Source: Marisa cornuarietis | Taxonomy: Eukaryota; Mollusca; Gastropoda; Architaenioglossa; Ampullariidae | Assembly: GCA_004794655.1 (NCBI GenBank) | Contig: SMMW01000521.1 | Span: 2,940,501 to 3,004,500, forward strand | DNA: 64,000 nt | Direction of reading: 5' to 3' | Shown here: positions 22,172 through 32,668 of the stretch, piece after piece | Layout of the letters: every line of letters starts with the position of its first letter | How positions within the stretch are numbered: the first letter of the stretch is position 1 | The notes under the pieces: model-generated | Database searches by the model: none | Seen by the model: only the letters and a program-made list of their open reading frames with translations | Told to the model about the DNA's origin: nothing | Made by a program: the position numbers and the translations under genes

Positions 22172-23500
22172 CTGTGTGTGTGTGTGTGTGTGTGGTGTGT
22201 GTGTGCAGGTGGCTAGGTAGGTAAGTAAGGAAGACGAGCAAGACAAAGATAACGTTTAGGAACTTAACGACAAAAACGATGACTGTGATAATAACGATGT
22301 GATTCTCCCTCAGATTCTCCCTTTTTCATAAAAAAATATCATCCTACAAGAGAAGAAGTCTGCGACACTGAACTACTTTCCTTTTCATTCCAAGACTACC
22401 ATCTGGTACAGTGAGTCACTCTTCATTATACGGTTACAGTCTGCTCTACACTCAACCACCTCTCCATTTCAAGGCTACAATCTTTATCACTGACCTCCCT
22501 CTTGAGAAGATATACAGTCAGATGATTTACCCGAGAAGATTCTACTAACACATAAAAATGTCATGTTTCTGACGAATTTTCGTTACGTTGACAGGTCACG
22601 TGACAAAATGTATTCTGAAGCCCTAAATTACATCATAATGTATTAATGTATTGTGAAGTCGACACCACCACCACCAATTCTATACCCGACTCGGCAAAGC
22701 ATCTAGCAAAAAGCTTACATGTCGCTCACATACTTTCTTCTTCGTTTGCTTTCTCTCTTTCTCTATTTTTCTCTGCTGGTGAGGCTTCAGTGAGGCCTCG
22801 TGTAAGCGCGTTCAAAGGAAAGCAATGAAATCGGTGCTACTCAAGCGACAAACACAGCCTCGTGATTTTCCGTCTCAGGGGATCCTGGTACTGACAAGCA
22901 GACTGAAATTTCAACTAAAGTATGCTTGTCTATAAAATACTTTCAGGCAAAATGTCCCCCTAGAGTTTCTACACCATTTTCCACCAAAAATATAAGAGGG
23001 TTTCTTAAACTCAATACTTTCATACCAAGAATCAACTTATTCAAGTCGAGCCTGAAATACTCAGGTAGCATTCTGTGAGACATTCTTCATTCACACTTCC
23101 AGCAAATGGAGTTCCAGTACTAAGCAAGACTCCTAAAACATTTACATCAAAACCTTTGATCGCTTGCTGAGGCCTACCACATTCCAATGTCAACAAATCT
23201 ACAATATGTAACCCATTCATTGCTCAAAATTAAAAATCCCTGTCACATCAAGAATCAGTCCACATCTGTGGAATAGTATTATCGTACAACTGTTGTTTCC
23301 GTAGTAATACAGAGCTGATTTTGCTTTATTTAATCATATTATGTTTTTCTTAGATCAGGAGACAGATGTAAAAAAAGACTTCAATGTTTGCTTATTTGTT
23401 TCTCTTTTATCTTCGTAAATAAAAGTTTGTCATTTCTATCTCACTCGCTCTTTCTCTCTCTTTACCTTGCTCGGACGATCGTTTCTTTCCAAATCCAAAA
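21872..23500. other. Non-coding stretch with GT repeats
   Basis: No gene is supported. (GT)n tracts lie at 22068-22089 and 22139-22205. The remainder is AT-rich and could be 3' UTR of the preceding exon plus intergenic or intronic DNA. Confidence 0.4.
22139..22205 (+). repeat. (GT)n microsatellite
   Basis: Interrupted GT tract with CCTGTG and GGTGTG breaks. Confidence 0.9.
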
Positions 23501-23509
23501 AACTTCAAG

Positions 23510-23638
23510 ATCGCCCTCCATGCCATGGCCGATCCAGATGAAGGTGCCACCAGTCACAAGAGGAAAGTGCAGGCAGTTGTCAAGAGCATCCGGAGCCACT
23601 CACAGTTCAGCCAAGATGCACAATCTCACATCTACTGA
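23510..23638 (+). CDS. Possible terminal exon, gene unidentified
   Basis: After an acceptor-like CAAAAAACTTCAAG, 42 codons run open to TGA. The peptide contains IALHAMADPDEGATSHKRKV, AVVKSIRSHSQFSQDAQ and ends SHIY. Codon choice in this frame looks coding, more so than the overlapping frame that stays open to about 23696. A start at the internal ATG GCC GAT is possible, but no donor precedes the stop, so a last exon fits better. It may be an alternative end of the same + strand gene as the exon at 21671. That is inference. Confidence 0.4.
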   Translation: MALHAMADPDEGATSHKRKVQAVVKSIRSHSQFSQDAQSHIY

Positions 23639-23699
23639 CATGAGCGAGTCAGATATCAATTTCTGTGTCCGGGCGATAAGCAAATTGCGTTCTTAACAA

Positions 23700-26010
23700 C
23701 AGCCTGTGCTCATCACAATCACGGTCGTCTATCGCACACTTTTGTTTTACCCCCGGGGTGCTGAATCCAAACCTTCTGCTTATACTCAGTTTTCTATCTC
23801 TCTTCCCTTATCATCTGACTGAGCTCACTGGGCTCCAAAAAATCTTTCAAGTGATGATGGATAGACTCGGTGTGACAAAGGCGGTGCCTTTCCATCCATC
23901 CATCCATCCATCCACACCAGCTCTGTCACTAACTGAAGTGCTCGATTACAGAAGTTGCAGTCTGTGGCAAGAGTTCCTGTTGGTGTGTGACAGATTCTCA
24001 GAATGCAAGAGCAAACAAACATGTATGTTTACTTGCACAGCCGGAGCTGAAAGCGAATTTCTTTCTCCTTGTGCTACTGTCAGTGAGATCGGCTGACCTC
24101 TCGCGACGCGTAGCGGTGACCTCACGCAGTTAGTGTCGTCAAGGCAGTTGGTGTTATGTTTTAATGTAGAATCTAATTGCAGATTGACTGACTTCCACGA
24201 AATTCGTGATGGAAGTTACTCCATTCAATTTACTCCTCCTCAACACACGTAAGCTACGAACACTCGACCGGTCCACCAGTTTCAGAGGAGTCGGGGGTGT
24301 GGAGGAATAAACACCATCATCCACGGAGGTACAAAACCTGCCACAACAAGTTCAACTTTCGGGGACAGTGGCGGTACACAGCTGTTTATGTTATATGTTA
24401 CCATTGAGCCACTGCAGTCGTGACTAGCCAAGCGATACTCGGTCGTAAAACGTGTAAAGTGAGGTAAATCCTGCCAAGTGCGCGCTGTGAGCGGCCGTCG
24501 ATGTTGATCTGGGGTCGAGTGCAAAACACTTCCTCTTTAGAAACGTGAACCACCTCACCCATGCAAGCACATTCGACGATCGAGTGGTGAGCTGGGAGAG
24601 GTTCACTGGTCAGAGGTCAGCCGAGCATCCGGAAGCAGAGAAAAGTAACATTGGAGCAGAGGTAGAGCAGCATCCGTTGGTTCTAATAGCAAACAATTAT
24701 ACTCGCGAGCGCGCGTGCGCGCACTCACACACACACACACACTAACACAAACTCTCTCACCCTTAACATACACCTCACCGACAGATGCATGAAGTTGCGC
24801 AAAGAAAAGACACACATGCACACTCACTCCTGTCTCCATCCCCAACCCCGTCCTGGGTTCAGATCTCATCCCCGACACGATTAGTGAACCGTTGACAGTA
24901 GATGCAGCGCATTCTTACAGTCAAGACAAATGTAAACACGCAGGGCTGGTCTTTCCGCTCGTGTAGTAGCCCCAGAAGTAAGAGAGATGTTCTATAAATA
25001 CTCGCACTCTTAAAACAATTTTTAATAACTTGGGTGAGTCGCTGAAAGGTCCACACGAAGCAAGGATGACATAGAAAGACTTTCTCTGTCGTTCTTGCAC
25101 AAAGCTACACTTTAAAAAAAAAACCTGACCAAATAGATGGCATCATAGTGGCGAAAAGATCAAGACTTTAAGCGGAATAGTTCTGGCACAGACTGACTAA
25201 GACATGGATATACAGCTGACTATGCAACGAGTCAACAATTTTTTCAGACGCCATGGCTGAGATATGAATCACTGTATATACTTGTAAATATAAAAAGCAT
25301 AACAATAGGGGTGTATGCTGCTCATTGATAACATTGTAAAAAAAAAGGAAAACACGGTGAAAAACATTCCCAAGCATATATTTCCCACAGTCTCTGATGT
25401 TCATTACAGTTTTTCAAAAATAGAAATCTACGTAAGAGGGAAATACCTGCCAACCATCTCTCCCTATTTTTTTTTTCCTTAATGAAAGTCATACTAAAGC
25501 GAAACTGACACCAGTCCAATCTAACTAGTTCGCTCCATCGATATGAATTTCAAGAACTTAATACTTCGTCTGCTTGACATGATGACTGGTTCTCCTGACA
25601 GCACGACAACCATTCCCAACACGCTGACCTGAACCGGAAGTAGGGTTATCATTAAGGAGTCAATCACATGGCACGAGATTATTCGTAACAACCTTACACG
25701 ACTGTGAAACTGAATGCAGCTCTGATAGAAGGTGAGATTTGTGTCTGTCACTTGAGATTTTTAGTTGAGGGCTTCCGGCATTCTATTTTTTACCTTGACT
25801 TATTAAATTGTCTGTTGCTGTTTTCGGTTTGTGCTCGTTGTGAGAACTCGAGAAAAAAGGGACTGAGGGGGGGGGTATTTATTTTATCTAAAGCAATAAT
25901 TGTGGATGGTCGAAAGAAGAGTTATAAAGTTCTGGAACCCAAACTCGATTAGGGAAGGAGAATGGTGCGAGGGCACAAACAGGTCTCCGCTGGCAAGGGT
26001 GTCGGGGGGG
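23700..26010. other. Non-coding stretch
   Basis: No gene is supported. A (CATC)n run lies near 23891-23912 and an alternating CG/CA tract near 24708-24742. The segment from about 24060 to 24700 is less AT-rich, but I could not find a convincing exon in it. Confidence 0.4.
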
Positions 26011-26015
26011 GGGGG

Positions 26016-26455
26016 ATTGGTGTTTTATGCCGAGCCAGCAAATAAGGATTTATTACTGCAAAGCAGCCAGCCCTGTAAACAAACGCCACAGAAAAAATAC
26101 GAGACGAGATCTGAACATAGGACGTCCAACTCTTACTGTATTGGTATTCTCTGTATGAGATCCGGAGCAGCCTCCTCAGGCACTTGTTCTCGAATGCCTG
26201 GATTCTTTTTCCCGTTTCGGCGAGCAGAGTCCACGTGTCAAATCCGTAGAGCAGGATCGGCACTACCAGGGATTTGTACAGCTTGTACTTGGTAGTGAAC
26301 CTTATCTTATGGCTATGCCAAATCCTACCTAGCCTAGCCATTGCTGCTGTTGCTGTAGCGATCCTGATGCGGATATCTGGCGTGGAGCTGCGCCGTCCTT
26401 GGAAAGGGACTTGAATATTGGTGACAGGCGCTAACCGTTGCGCCACTGGACCACC
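26016..26455 (-). mobile_element. tRNA-derived SINE, copy 3, split by a LINE fragment
   Basis: The body of the SINE family runs from 26016 to 26145 and its tRNA-like head (GGTGGTCCAGTGGCGCAACG on the - strand) resumes at 26416-26455. The two parts are separated by 270 bp of LINE sequence. TATTGGT occurs at both junctions (26139-26145 and 26416-26422) and is part of the intact SINE in the other copies, so it looks like a 7-bp target duplication. Confidence 0.7.
26146..26415 (-). pseudogene. RTE-type LINE fragment inserted in the SINE
   Basis: On the - strand the frame reads RIRIATATAAMARLGRIWHS, KYKLYKSLVVPILLYGFDTW, then LRRLLRISYRE, the region after the RT domain in RTE-type elements. It stops in mid-ORF at SYRE and has neither a 5' part nor a 3' tail, so ordinary 3'-anchored retrotransposition does not explain it. 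A related fragment that starts almost where this one stops lies at 47740-48104. Confidence 0.7.
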
Positions 26456-26631
26456 TGTCTCCGCTATCAAGATCTGCTCTAGCTGGATGTGTAAGACAAA
26501 GACGGGATAGAAGATCATTCTCTTTTCGAGTTCCATTTTCTGGCATAAAGTACAATGGGACTATGAGGCACTCCGGCAGCCTGGCAATTTTTCCTGGTTA
26601 CGAACTGTCCTTACATTCGACACTAGTATTC

Positions 26632-26633
<2 letters not shown>

Positions 26634-26702
<69 letters not shown>
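26634..26702 (+). repeat. (GT)n microsatellite
   Basis: Perfect GT tract of almost 70 bases. Confidence 0.95.
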
Positions 26703-26706
<4 letters not shown>

Positions 26707-26899
26707 GTCTAATAACTATATATAAAACAGTGTTTACGACATCTTGGTGTCATCATTTTTATGTTTCTCTGTTGTCAGTATCTCATCCACATTGTAGATA
26801 AAGGTCTGTGGCCATATATCAATAAACAATCTAACATTTTAAATCTTTTTCTTTTTTTTCCTTTTTAAGTGTGTCTGCGTGTGTGTGTATTGGGAGGTG

Positions 26900-27074
26900 G
26901 GATTTGTGTCTTACGCCAAGCTATCAACTAAGGCTATATAATGGAAAAGCCACTGGCCTTATCAGCAGGTACTACATGCAGAAGAATAACAGTGCTACAG
27001 ACGACATCTGAACCTAGGACAACATTCCTCGCAGTATTCGTGACAAACGCTGATAGTTGCGCCACTGGACCGCC
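26900..27074 (-). mobile_element. tRNA-derived SINE, copy 4, in a GT repeat
   Basis: A more diverged copy of the family: the + strand begins GTGTCTTACGCCAAGCTATC and ends TTGCGCCACTGGACCGCCG. It has GT-rich sequence on both sides (26873-26890 and 27077-27141), which suggests insertion into an existing GT microsatellite. The decayed B box still reads GGTTCAGATG on the - strand. Confidence 0.75.

Positions 27075-27076
<2 letters not shown>

Positions 27077-27141
<65 letters not shown>
27077..27141 (+). repeat. (GT)n microsatellite
   Basis: GT tract of about 64 bases abutting the tRNA-like end of the SINE at 26900-27074. Confidence 0.95.
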
Positions 27142-27143
<2 letters not shown>

Positions 27144-28126
27144 GTTGTCATATATCCCCTATCGCTGCTGTGCCTCTAATACACCGATTCCCCTAAAATC
27201 CTCTCATGTAAATGTGCTTCCTGTTAGTTTCAAAAGAAGGTCCATCACGAGAGGGTCACTTCCGGGTCCTAACTGCATGGGGTTGCTTAAGCCTTCAAGG
27301 GCGAGACGAGGTAACAGACCTTCCACGTGTCTTTCATCGACTTTGTCATTTTCTCGCCAGGTTTACATCGTCCTGTAGGTCACACACTGGGCTTTGACAA
27401 CACCGTGACAACTAGTGACTGTTCTGGTTGACTTCTGACCTTTGTGGACTGGAGCAAGGATAATGAATTACTGTCAAAACATGATTAACATGTGGAATGA
27501 TGCAAGGAACTAAGACCTCGGACGTCTGTGAATTATTTCTTCTTTCTTCAACAGATTCTCTGTTAAAGTACTACACATCCAATACAGTGTTATTACTTTG
27601 CCCAGTAAATCAAATATCTGCGAAACAGATGGAGTTGTGCTAAGTGGAATGTACCTGTGAGATGTCAGACGTTGTAGGAGACAAAGTAAAAGAACGAGGC
27701 AGTAAGGAAGAAAAAAAGAGGAGAAGGGAAGAAAAAAAGAAGAAGGAAGAAGATAAAAGAAGACAGAAATAAGGATAAAAAAGAACAAAATAAGAAGAGA
27801 TGGAGGAGGCGAGAAAGATAAAAAGTGTTTGAACTAAAGTGTTTATTTGTGTAATCATCATCATGCAGATCTTCAAGAATATCTGTGATGGGTGTAATTG
27901 TCAACGACTTGTAAAGAACTGATCACTAGCAGCATCAAACTCCAGAAACCAATATAACCTTTTATAGAAATGTGATTCAGATGCAAAGGGATCAATGTAA
28001 GGAAATTGTAAAGAATGTATGCAAGAAGGATCAGGGCAGGCAAGTGTTCGTAACAGCTTAAAGGCCCTGGGTTTTTTTTCTCTTCCTTTCTGTAGGGCAG
28101 TGGTGCAAAAATAAATTCATCAACCA
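27142..28126. other. Non-coding stretch with a purine tract
   Basis: No gene is supported. The + strand is almost all purine from about 27680 to 27830 (AAGAAGGAAGA-type), which explains the Phe/Leu/Ser-rich - strand ORFs. The segment 27180-27380 is GC-richer but carries no recognisable coding signal. Confidence 0.4.
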
Positions 28127-28320
28127 ATGGAAAGAGGGAGAAACATTGTGTTTTTCTTAATGACAGTTGTTGACGTTCTCAAACAATTTTCTGCGTTTTC
28201 CGCAAGAAAGATAGAAAGGAAACAAAAAAACAAACAAACAAACAATAAGGAAAAGTACAAAAACGAAAGAAAAAAGTTAAAAGAAGAAAAGAAGGAAAAC
28301 GAAAGAAAGTAAATATTTTT
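28127..28320 (+). repeat. A-rich-tailed interspersed repeat, copy left of the LINE
   Basis: The stretch GAAACATTGTGTTTTTCTTA with following ATGACAGTTGTTGACGTT matches the segment at about 33431-33470 (TGTTGTGTTTACCTTAATGG, then CAGTTTTTGATACGTT). In both places an A/purine-rich tail of 100-150 bases follows. The two copies lie either side of the intact LINE but belong to a separate older repeat. Confidence 0.45.
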
Positions 28321-28600
28321 GCCTTGATTTGTTTTACGTGCTACTATTTGATGAATATATTAAAATACTTTTTTTGAATGTCTCGAATAAAAGAGGCGTC
28401 AGAGAAGAATAATGATGACGATGATGATGATGATTGTTAACCACGATATACTAAATTATAAATGGCATTACATTAATTACTGACCTTTAATGTGTTCTTT
28501 CAGCCTGGGTTTCTACTTCACGTAAGACGTGTTGATTTATTTCCACATGGTGGATCGCCGGTCAACTGGACTGGACTGGAAAGTTGTTGTTGTCGGTCAC

Positions 28601-31600
28601 TCAAATGGATACGCCTGCCTCTTGTACAAATGATGCTGTGCGCCGCAGGTCCTCCAGACTGCCGTGTAGCTTCCTTGATATCGGCGTCTCATCAGTCCAG
28701 ATGCGGTGTCTGAGGTCTTCGTGTATGGGGCATTCTTGTAGTAGATGTTTTGTTGTCTGGCTGTCTGTCTGGCACGGGCATCTGTCCGTCTGGCCGATCC
28801 GGAGTTTGGTGTATAGGTGGTGATTGAGACGGTTGTGGCCTGTCCTCAGTCTGAAAATAATGACCTGTTCGGCCCTTGTGAGCAGGTAGTATGGGTCGTT
28901 CTGGTTGAAACGTGGGTGCTGCTGTAGCCATTTGTTATGCTGTTTGGCCTTGATGATGGTTTTGACTTCATTGAAGGTGGTGGACTTGTCTTGCTGCTCT
29001 TTTGTGGATCCTTCCTTGGCAAGAGTGTCTGCGGCTTCGTTGCCAAATACACCGCAGTGGGAGGGAATCCACTGTAAGACGACTGTGTGGTTTCTGCATA
29101 AGGAGGAGAGAGCAGTGGTCAGGGCGTTCAATTCCTTGTCTCTGGCAGTCTGTAAGGCCTGTAGAATAGATAGTGCATCTGTAAAGAAGACGATGTTGTT
29201 GGTGTCTGGGCTGTTCTCAATGTGGATGGCACCGGTCTGAATGGCCACTACTTCCGCTTTGAAGTTGGTGGAATAGAGGCCGGTTGTGAGGGAGAGGCGG
29301 TCTTCTTTTCCTCCTGGATACCGAATGAAGATTCCGGCACCACCCCTCTTCACGGCTTGTTCCGCTGATCCGTCAGTGTACACATGAGTCCACTGGTCTT
29401 GTGGGAAGTTGCTGTGGATATACTCCAGAGTACAGGACTTTTTCGCAGTGTCGTCTTGGGAATCTTTCTTGCCGACACCATGGATGTTGCAGTGGATCAG
29501 GGGGAAAGCAGATTCATTCCATGCTGGGTTTGTCCGGTATAGGGGGATCTCTCTGGGGTCTTGTTCCAAGATATCTTGGTGTTTTCGTTCAAGGATCCTC
29601 GTCTGATGGATGAAACTTCCCCTTTTGAGCCTTCCCTTCGTCGGGGGAGCCAGCCTGATTCTCATGGGGTGATTTGGAAGTCTCTTGAACTTGGCGGCTT
29701 GGACGAGTATCTTAGTATCACGTCGGTCCTCGAGTGGTTCCAACCCTGTGATTGTTTCCAGTTCCTGTATGGGCGTAGATTTCATGGCTCCAGTGATGAG
29801 TCTGGTTGCTTGGTTCTGAACCTTGCTGATCTTTTCAAAGTTGGATTTTGCTGCCGTGCCCCATGCTGTCATGCCATACTCTAGGACTGGTCTAACCCTT
29901 CCGGTGTACAGCTTCTTGAGGATTTTGTCATCCGCGCCCCAGTTCGTGCCAGCCAACTTCTTCATAAGTGCAAGTCGCTCCTTGGCTCTGGCTTCAACCT
30001 TCTTGGTCTGAGGTTTCCACGTAAGTCTCTTGTCGAAGGTCATCCCAAGGTAAGTAGGGTTGTCCTCCAGTGGGAGGATCTGTCCATCGAACTTCAGAGT
30101 GGCCTTCTGTTCCTTAGTGGACAGACTAAAGATAGTGTAGGTGGTCTTTTTGGGGTTGATTTTGACAAGCCATCTCTTCGTCCAATCCTGTAGGACATTT
30201 AGTGTCTCTTGGAGTCGGTAGTTGGCAGTTGTCAGGTGTTCTTCTGTGCACCAGAGGACCAGGTCGTCTGCGTATATGGCTCCTTGGACATTTCGGGGGA
30301 GGTCCTTGATGATGTCGTTTATGAAGATAAGGAACAAGGTAGGGCTGAGTACTCCTCCTTGAGGAACTCCTTCTCTCAGCGTCTTCTTTCGGCTGTATGT
30401 TCCGCCGACATGGACTCTGGCCTTCCTATTTGTCAGGTATTGAGAGATCCATTGGTACATGCAGCCGGATATGCCACACTTCTGGAGTTTCAACCTCAAT
30501 CCATCTTTCCAGACCTTGTCAAAGGCCTTTTCCATGTCTATCCACACCGTCAGCGTGTGCTTCTTGTCCTGGAAGCCATCTTCAATCTTCTGGGCGATGT
30601 ATGTAACCTGGTCTTCAGTTGAGCGATGTTGTCTGAAGCCTGCTTGTTCTGGTATAAAGATGTTGTTCTTTTCCAAGTGCCATGATCTGGAGTTAATGAG
30701 GCGCTCCATTAACTTGCCCACACAACTGGTGAGGCTTATGGGTCTGTAACTGTCCACCTTCGCTCGATCTTTGCCTTTCTTGTGGACGGGTACCATGTCT
30801 GCTTCTCGCCAGATTTGTGGGACGTGGCCGCTGTTCCAGCTGTTGTTGAAGAGGTCGAGGAGTTTGGTCTTGGCTCGTGGGCCCAGGTGTTGCAGCATTT
30901 CGTTGGTGACCTTGTCTGGACCAGGGGATTTCTTCTGACTTAGGGTCCTGACTGCTTCTTCAAATTCTTTCATGTTGAATAGTTTGTTCATGTAGTCTTC
31001 CTGGTGTTTTCTCTGTCTTAATTCTCTTCTTTCTTCATGGACTTGCTGCTTCTTTTCTTCTGGTACTGTGATGCTGCTGACCTCTTCATAGTTGTCAATG
31101 AATGCGTTTGCTGCTTTTCTACCTGTTAGTATATCTTGTGCTTGTTGTATGACAATCGGTGCACTTCTAGTATCTTCATCATTCATAGCCCTTACCAGCT
31201 TCCATAACTTGTTTCCTTCTCTGTCTAGGTTCAGTTTTTCTGTCTTTTCTCTCCAGCTCTTTCTTGTAGCTTCGTTGTAGGCTTTTCTGTATTTGGCGCT
31301 TGATTCTTTCAGTGCTATGTTGTTTTCTATGGTGGGGTCATTCTCAACCTTTTTCCTGGTCTTGGAGACTTCATCTTCTAATTCTTGGAGTTCCTCTGTC
31401 CAATACGACCTGTAATTCTGTCGTGCGCCTCGAGGTATTGTTTCTGAAGCAGCTTTGATGATCGCCTTGTTGAATGCATCAATGCCACGGTTGATGTTCT
31501 GATCCGCCGCACGTATTCCTTTGGTATACTTGTCTGACAACGAAACGAAAGTATCCCAGTTGGCTTTCTTGTAATTCCACCTGGGGAATGTCTTTGAATC

Positions 31601-32467
31601 TTGGGGCCTGTACTGCAAGTTGATGGCCAGTTTAACTGGTCTGTGGTCGCTGCCGCCTAACTGGTTCAGTACCCCTCTGGTTGTTTTCTTGGAGAGGTCG
31701 TCAGTGGCGAAAGCAAGGTCAGGGGTCGTTGAGGAGATCCATCTGCGCGAGAAGAAAGTCGGTGGGTCTTCTGGATCATTCAGCAGGATCATCTTGCTAT
31801 CGATCTGCCAGTCCTCCACTTCCTCTCCTCTGTGATCCGTCTCGTCGTAGCCCCAACATGTTGAGTGGCTGTTGAAGTCGCCGACAGCCAAGCAGTTTTC
31901 AGCAGGGATATCAAGTGTCTGTAGAGAAAGTTCTTTGTTGGGTGGGCAGTACAGGTTGAAAATGGTGAGCACAGTGCTGTTTACTGTAATCTTGACTCCG
32001 TTTATTTCAGCTTGCTGATTCGTGTCCACTTGAAGATCTCTTGTTGGGATGTTGTTTTTTACAAGAATCAGCACACCTCCCTTGTGTCTTCCTTCTCTGT
32101 CCATCCTGAAGGTTTGATAACCTCTGATGGTAAATCTGTGGTTGGGATTCAGGTGTGTTTCTTGAATACAGGCCACATCTATTTTTTCAGCATGGAGTCT
32201 TTCGGTGAGGGCTAATTTTTTGTTGTAAACGCCCTCAGCGTTCCACTGTAGGATGTTGATAGGCCTCAGGGTCTCTTCTGTGGTTGTCGTTCCTTTTCGG
32301 CCAGTAGCTTTTAACCTCCGCGTCCAAAACCTGACTCCTCGCATCGGGGCGTGGTGACCACCAGTATCATGGGGTGGGCCCTGTTGAGGCGCAGGGCCCG
32401 GCACTTCGCCTGCCTGGCGGGACCTCACAGGCAAAGCACCATATCGTTTAGAGTAAGCGTTGTCCAT
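28601..32467 (-). CDS. LINE polyprotein: APE endonuclease, RT, RNase H
   Basis: The ORF has 1288 codons with no stop or frameshift. After a Pro/Gly-rich lead comes an apurinic-type endonuclease from about residue 70, with ILQWN, CIQETHL, AVGDFNSHS, TPDLAF and GGSDHRPV, so the usual catalytic Asn, Glu, Asp and His are present. The reverse transcriptase (about 540-830) shows KVDSYRPISLTS, AGFRQHRSTEDQV, WIDMEKAFDKVW, GVPQGGVLSP and YADDLVLW (YADD near 730). RNase H follows near 1030-1150 with YTDGSA, KAEVVAIQ, FFTDALSIL and WIPSHCGVFGNEAAD, all four acidic and His positions kept. A CPC...H....C knuckle lies near the C-terminus. The product should nick target DNA and copy the element's RNA into it. 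The start at 32467 is the first in-frame ATG seen; a slightly different start is possible. Confidence 0.93.
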   Translation of the reverse strand: MDNAYSKRYGALPVRSRQAGEVPGPAPQQGPPHDTGGHHAPMRGVRFWTRRLKATGRKGTTTTEETLRPINILQWNAEGVYNKKLALTERLHAEKIDVACIQETHLNPNHRFTIRGYQTFRMDREGRHKGGVLILVKNNIPTRDLQVDTNQQAEINGVKITVNSTVLTIFNLYCPPNKELSLQTLDIPAENCLAVGDFNSHSTCWGYDETDHRGEEVEDWQIDSKMILLNDPEDPPTFFSRRWISSTTPDLAFATDDLSKKTTRGVLNQLGGSDHRPVKLAINLQYRPQDSKTFPRWNYKKANWDTFVSLSDKYTKGIRAADQNINRGIDAFNKAIIKAASETIPRGARQNYRSYWTEELQELEDEVSKTRKKVENDPTIENNIALKESSAKYRKAYNEATRKSWREKTEKLNLDREGNKLWKLVRAMNDEDTRSAPIVIQQAQDILTGRKAANAFIDNYEEVSSITVPEEKKQQVHEERRELRQRKHQEDYMNKLFNMKEFEEAVRTLSQKKSPGPDKVTNEMLQHLGPRAKTKLLDLFNNSWNSGHVPQIWREADMVPVHKKGKDRAKVDSYRPISLTSCVGKLMERLINSRSWHLEKNNIFIPEQAGFRQHRSTEDQVTYIAQKIEDGFQDKKHTLTVWIDMEKAFDKVWKDGLRLKLQKCGISGCMYQWISQYLTNRKARVHVGGTYSRKKTLREGVPQGGVLSPTLFLIFINDIIKDLPRNVQGAIYADDLVLWCTEEHLTTANYRLQETLNVLQDWTKRWLVKINPKKTTYTIFSLSTKEQKATLKFDGQILPLEDNPTYLGMTFDKRLTWKPQTKKVEARAKERLALMKKLAGTNWGADDKILKKLYTGRVRPVLEYGMTAWGTAAKSNFEKISKVQNQATRLITGAMKSTPIQELETITGLEPLEDRRDTKILVQAAKFKRLPNHPMRIRLAPPTKGRLKRGSFIHQTRILERKHQDILEQDPREIPLYRTNPAWNESAFPLIHCNIHGVGKKDSQDDTAKKSCTLEYIHSNFPQDQWTHVYTDGSAEQAVKRGGAGIFIRYPGGKEDRLSLTTGLYSTNFKAEVVAIQTGAIHIENSPDTNNIVFFTDALSILQALQTARDKELNALTTALSSLCRNHTVVLQWIPSHCGVFGNEAADTLAKEGSTKEQQDKSTTFNEVKTIIKAKQHNKWLQQHPRFNQNDPYYLLTRAEQVIIFRLRTGHNRLNHHLYTKLRIGQTDRCPCQTDSQTTKHLLQECPIHEDLRHRIWTDETPISRKLHGSLEDLRRTASFVQEAGVSI

Positions 32468-32649
32468 TCATGTGAGTGTCAGTGCGTTGTGCTGCCGTTA
32501 AGCGCCCGATGGCCCAGCACATCCGTCTTCGGCGTCAGTTTTCTTGTCCGAGTGTCTTTCTCGTAGAGAGACTTGCCGACCAAGGCTAACGACCATCCTC
32601 TGGCCGGGTGTTTTATGGAGTTTTCCTTCTCCAAGGGTTGTTTTACAGG

Positions 32650-32668
32650 GTGGGGTTGCTAACCCCAC
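32650..32668 (-). promoter_or_regulatory. Perfect hairpin in the LINE 5' UTR
   Basis: GTGGGGTT-GCT-AACCCCAC on the + strand (AGC loop on the - strand) forms an 8-bp stem with a 3-base loop, inside a GC-rich leader. A second pairing, CCGGG with CCCGG, is possible just upstream in the leader. An RNA structure used in translation or internal promoter function is plausible but unproven. Confidence 0.55.

Noticed and set aside
20201..22241. Several Thr/His and Val/Cys-rich ORFs
   Set aside because: All derive from GT/CA microsatellites.
28905..32215. Many + strand ORFs of 60-140 codons
   Set aside because: They are antisense shadows of the 1288-codon LINE ORF.
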